Below, in pieces: positions 5,787 through 6,771 of a stretch of DNA of 6,771 nucleotides; positions within the stretch are counted from its first letter, which is position 1, and the number at the start of each line of letters is the position of its first letter. The position numbers and the translations under genes were made by a program. Origin of the DNA: Ignavibacteria bacterium (GTDB lineage Bacteria; Bacteroidota; Ignavibacteria; Tepidaquicellales; OLB5); NCBI GenBank assembly GCA_030835005.1, contig JAUQWT010000117.1, positions 1-6,771 on the forward strand, given 5' to 3'. Under the pieces are notes generated by a model. The model saw only the letters and a list, made by a program, of their open reading frames with translations, did not search any database and was not told the origin of the DNA.

Positions 5787-6771
5787 ATGCCTGACGATTT
5801 TCAAAATAACGGTTCTTCGAACCCAAAGCCTCCCAAAAGAAGGCGCAACGAAGAGTTTAACTGGAACAGGGTTTTCAAAGTAGTCCTCGGTTGGAGTGCA
5901 ATTCTGTTTGGCTTTTTCCTCATTATGATATGGAGTAAATCCGGTGATGGCGGGGAAGTTGAAATTGGATTTGACCAGTACCAAAGGCTTTTGAATGACA
6001 ATAAAATCAAGGAAGCTGTTGTTAAGAAGCTTGATAACACTTTTACTTTTCATGGAGTATTGAAACAGCCGGAACCGGTTAATGTTGGAAACCGCCAGGT
6101 TACCGCCGATAAGGTTTCCGTATTGCTTCCATATACGAATATTGATGATGCAATAATCAAAACTTGGAACGATAAAAGTATTGCTTTCAGAATTGAAAAA
6201 GAAGATACAAGCTGGATTGGGCCGCTCATCGGCGCATTGCCATGGATACTTATCATTGTTTTCTGGATAGTAATAATGCGCAGAATGCAGGGGCAATCAG
6301 GCGGAACAAAAGGAATATTCTCTTTCGGGAAATCAAAAGCTAAACTGCTTACTGAGAATCAGCTTCTTGTAACATTTAAAGATGTTGCCGGAGCTGATGA
6401 AGCGAAGTATGAGCTTGAAGAGATAATTGAGTTCTTACGTGAGCCCTCCAAGTTCCAGAAGCTGGGCGGGAAAATACCGAAAGGTGTATTACTGCTTGGA
6501 CCTCCGGGTACGGGAAAAACATTATTAGCCCGCGCAGTAGCGGGTGAAGCAGGCGTCCCGTTCTTCTCTATCAGCGGTGCGGATTTTGTTGAGATGTTCG
6601 TGGGCGTTGGGGCTTCAAGAGTTCGTGACCTGTTTGAAAAAGGAAAGAAAAGTGCCCCTTGTATAATTTTTATTGATGAAATTGATGCAGTCGGAAGGCA
6701 CCGCGGTGCAGGTCTCGGCGGCGGACACGATGAGCGTGAGCAGACTCTTAACCAGCTGCTGGTTGAAATGG
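5787..6771 (+). CDS. ftsH: ATP-dependent zinc metalloprotease FtsH (partial, C-terminus missing)
   Basis: FtsH is a hexameric inner-membrane AAA+ protease that degrades misassembled membrane proteins and selected cytosolic regulators. The window holds 328 codons, about half of the usual length; the rest of the AAA+ domain and the HEXXH zinc-protease domain lie beyond the right edge. Visible in order are a cytosolic N-terminal tail with a basic cluster (KRRR, 17-20), transmembrane helix one (about 30-49), a periplasmic domain (about 55-142), helix two (about 144-163) and the AAA+ core from about 195. The core shows VTFKDVAGADEAK, Walker A GPPGTGKT (238-245), the pore loop MFVGVG (270-275) and Walker B IIFIDE (293-298), then the DEREQTLNQLLVEM segment typical of FtsH. 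The ATG start lies 8 nt after the hpt stop, with no SD. The hydrophilic tail before helix one is longer than in the E. coli protein, which is common in this group. Confidence 0.96.
   Translation, partial: MPDDFQNNGSSNPKPPKRRRNEEFNWNRVFKVVLGWSAILFGFFLIMIWSKSGDGGEVEIGFDQYQRLLNDNKIKEAVVKKLDNTFTFHGVLKQPEPVNVGNRQVTADKVSVLLPYTNIDDAIIKTWNDKSIAFRIEKEDTSWIGPLIGALPWILIIVFWIVIMRRMQGQSGGTKGIFSFGKSKAKLLTENQLLVTFKDVAGADEAKYELEEIIEFLREPSKFQKLGGKIPKGVLLLGPPGTGKTLLARAVAGEAGVPFFSISGADFVEMFVGVGASRVRDLFEKGKKSAPCIIFIDEIDAVGRHRGAGLGGGHDEREQTLNQLLVEM

Noticed and set aside
5775..6296. Minus-strand reading frames of 173, 79 and 68 codons
   Set aside because: All are antisense to the N-terminal half of ftsH, whose translation matches the family throughout.
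1..6771. Defence system, CRISPR array, prophage or insertion sequence
   Set aside because: No spaced repeats, transposase or integrase motifs or terminal repeats were seen; nearly all the sequence is taken up by conserved envelope and housekeeping genes.

Overview
The window looks like ordinary chromosomal housekeeping DNA from a low-GC member of the Bacteroidota/Ignavibacteriota/Chlorobiota group. This is inferred from three things: start sites that mostly lack a Shine-Dalgarno (SD) sequence while rpsU alone has a strong one; a two-gene block of parvulin-type periplasmic folding factors, a lipoprotein and a SurA-like protein; and a large two-helix von Willebrand A (VWA)/glutamine-amidotransferase-like membrane protein of a kind common in this group. 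No mobile element, CRISPR array, tRNA or rRNA was seen.

Layout. Two transcription units diverge from a 164-bp AT-rich intergenic region (4743-4906). Leftward (minus strand) are a lipoprotein with two parvulin domains (4742-2985), a SurA-like chaperone (2946-1666) and a membrane-anchored VWA protein (1626 to the left edge, C-terminus missing). They are spaced 38 and 39 nt apart, and a compact hairpin sits before the third gene. Rightward (plus strand) are rpsU (ribosomal protein bS21), a clear rho-independent terminator, hpt (hypoxanthine phosphoribosyltransferase) with a hairpin in its leader, and 8 nt later ftsH, cut by the right edge inside its AAA+ domain.

How they may work together. The leftward genes act at the cell envelope: the lipoprotein and the SurA-like protein would fold and escort outer-membrane proteins, and the VWA protein is an inner-membrane protein of unknown role. 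The rightward genes cover translation, purine salvage and membrane-protein quality control; hpt-ftsH is a widespread pair.

The most interesting signals concern gene expression. Three of the six genes (surA-like, rpsU, hpt) start with TTG, each fixed by an in-frame stop one or two codons upstream. rpsU alone has a near-consensus SD, which fits a model in which bS21 controls its own synthesis by masking the anti-SD of 16S rRNA. The two chaperone genes also differ in how well their parvulin active-site histidines are kept. I see no convincing wholly new system here.
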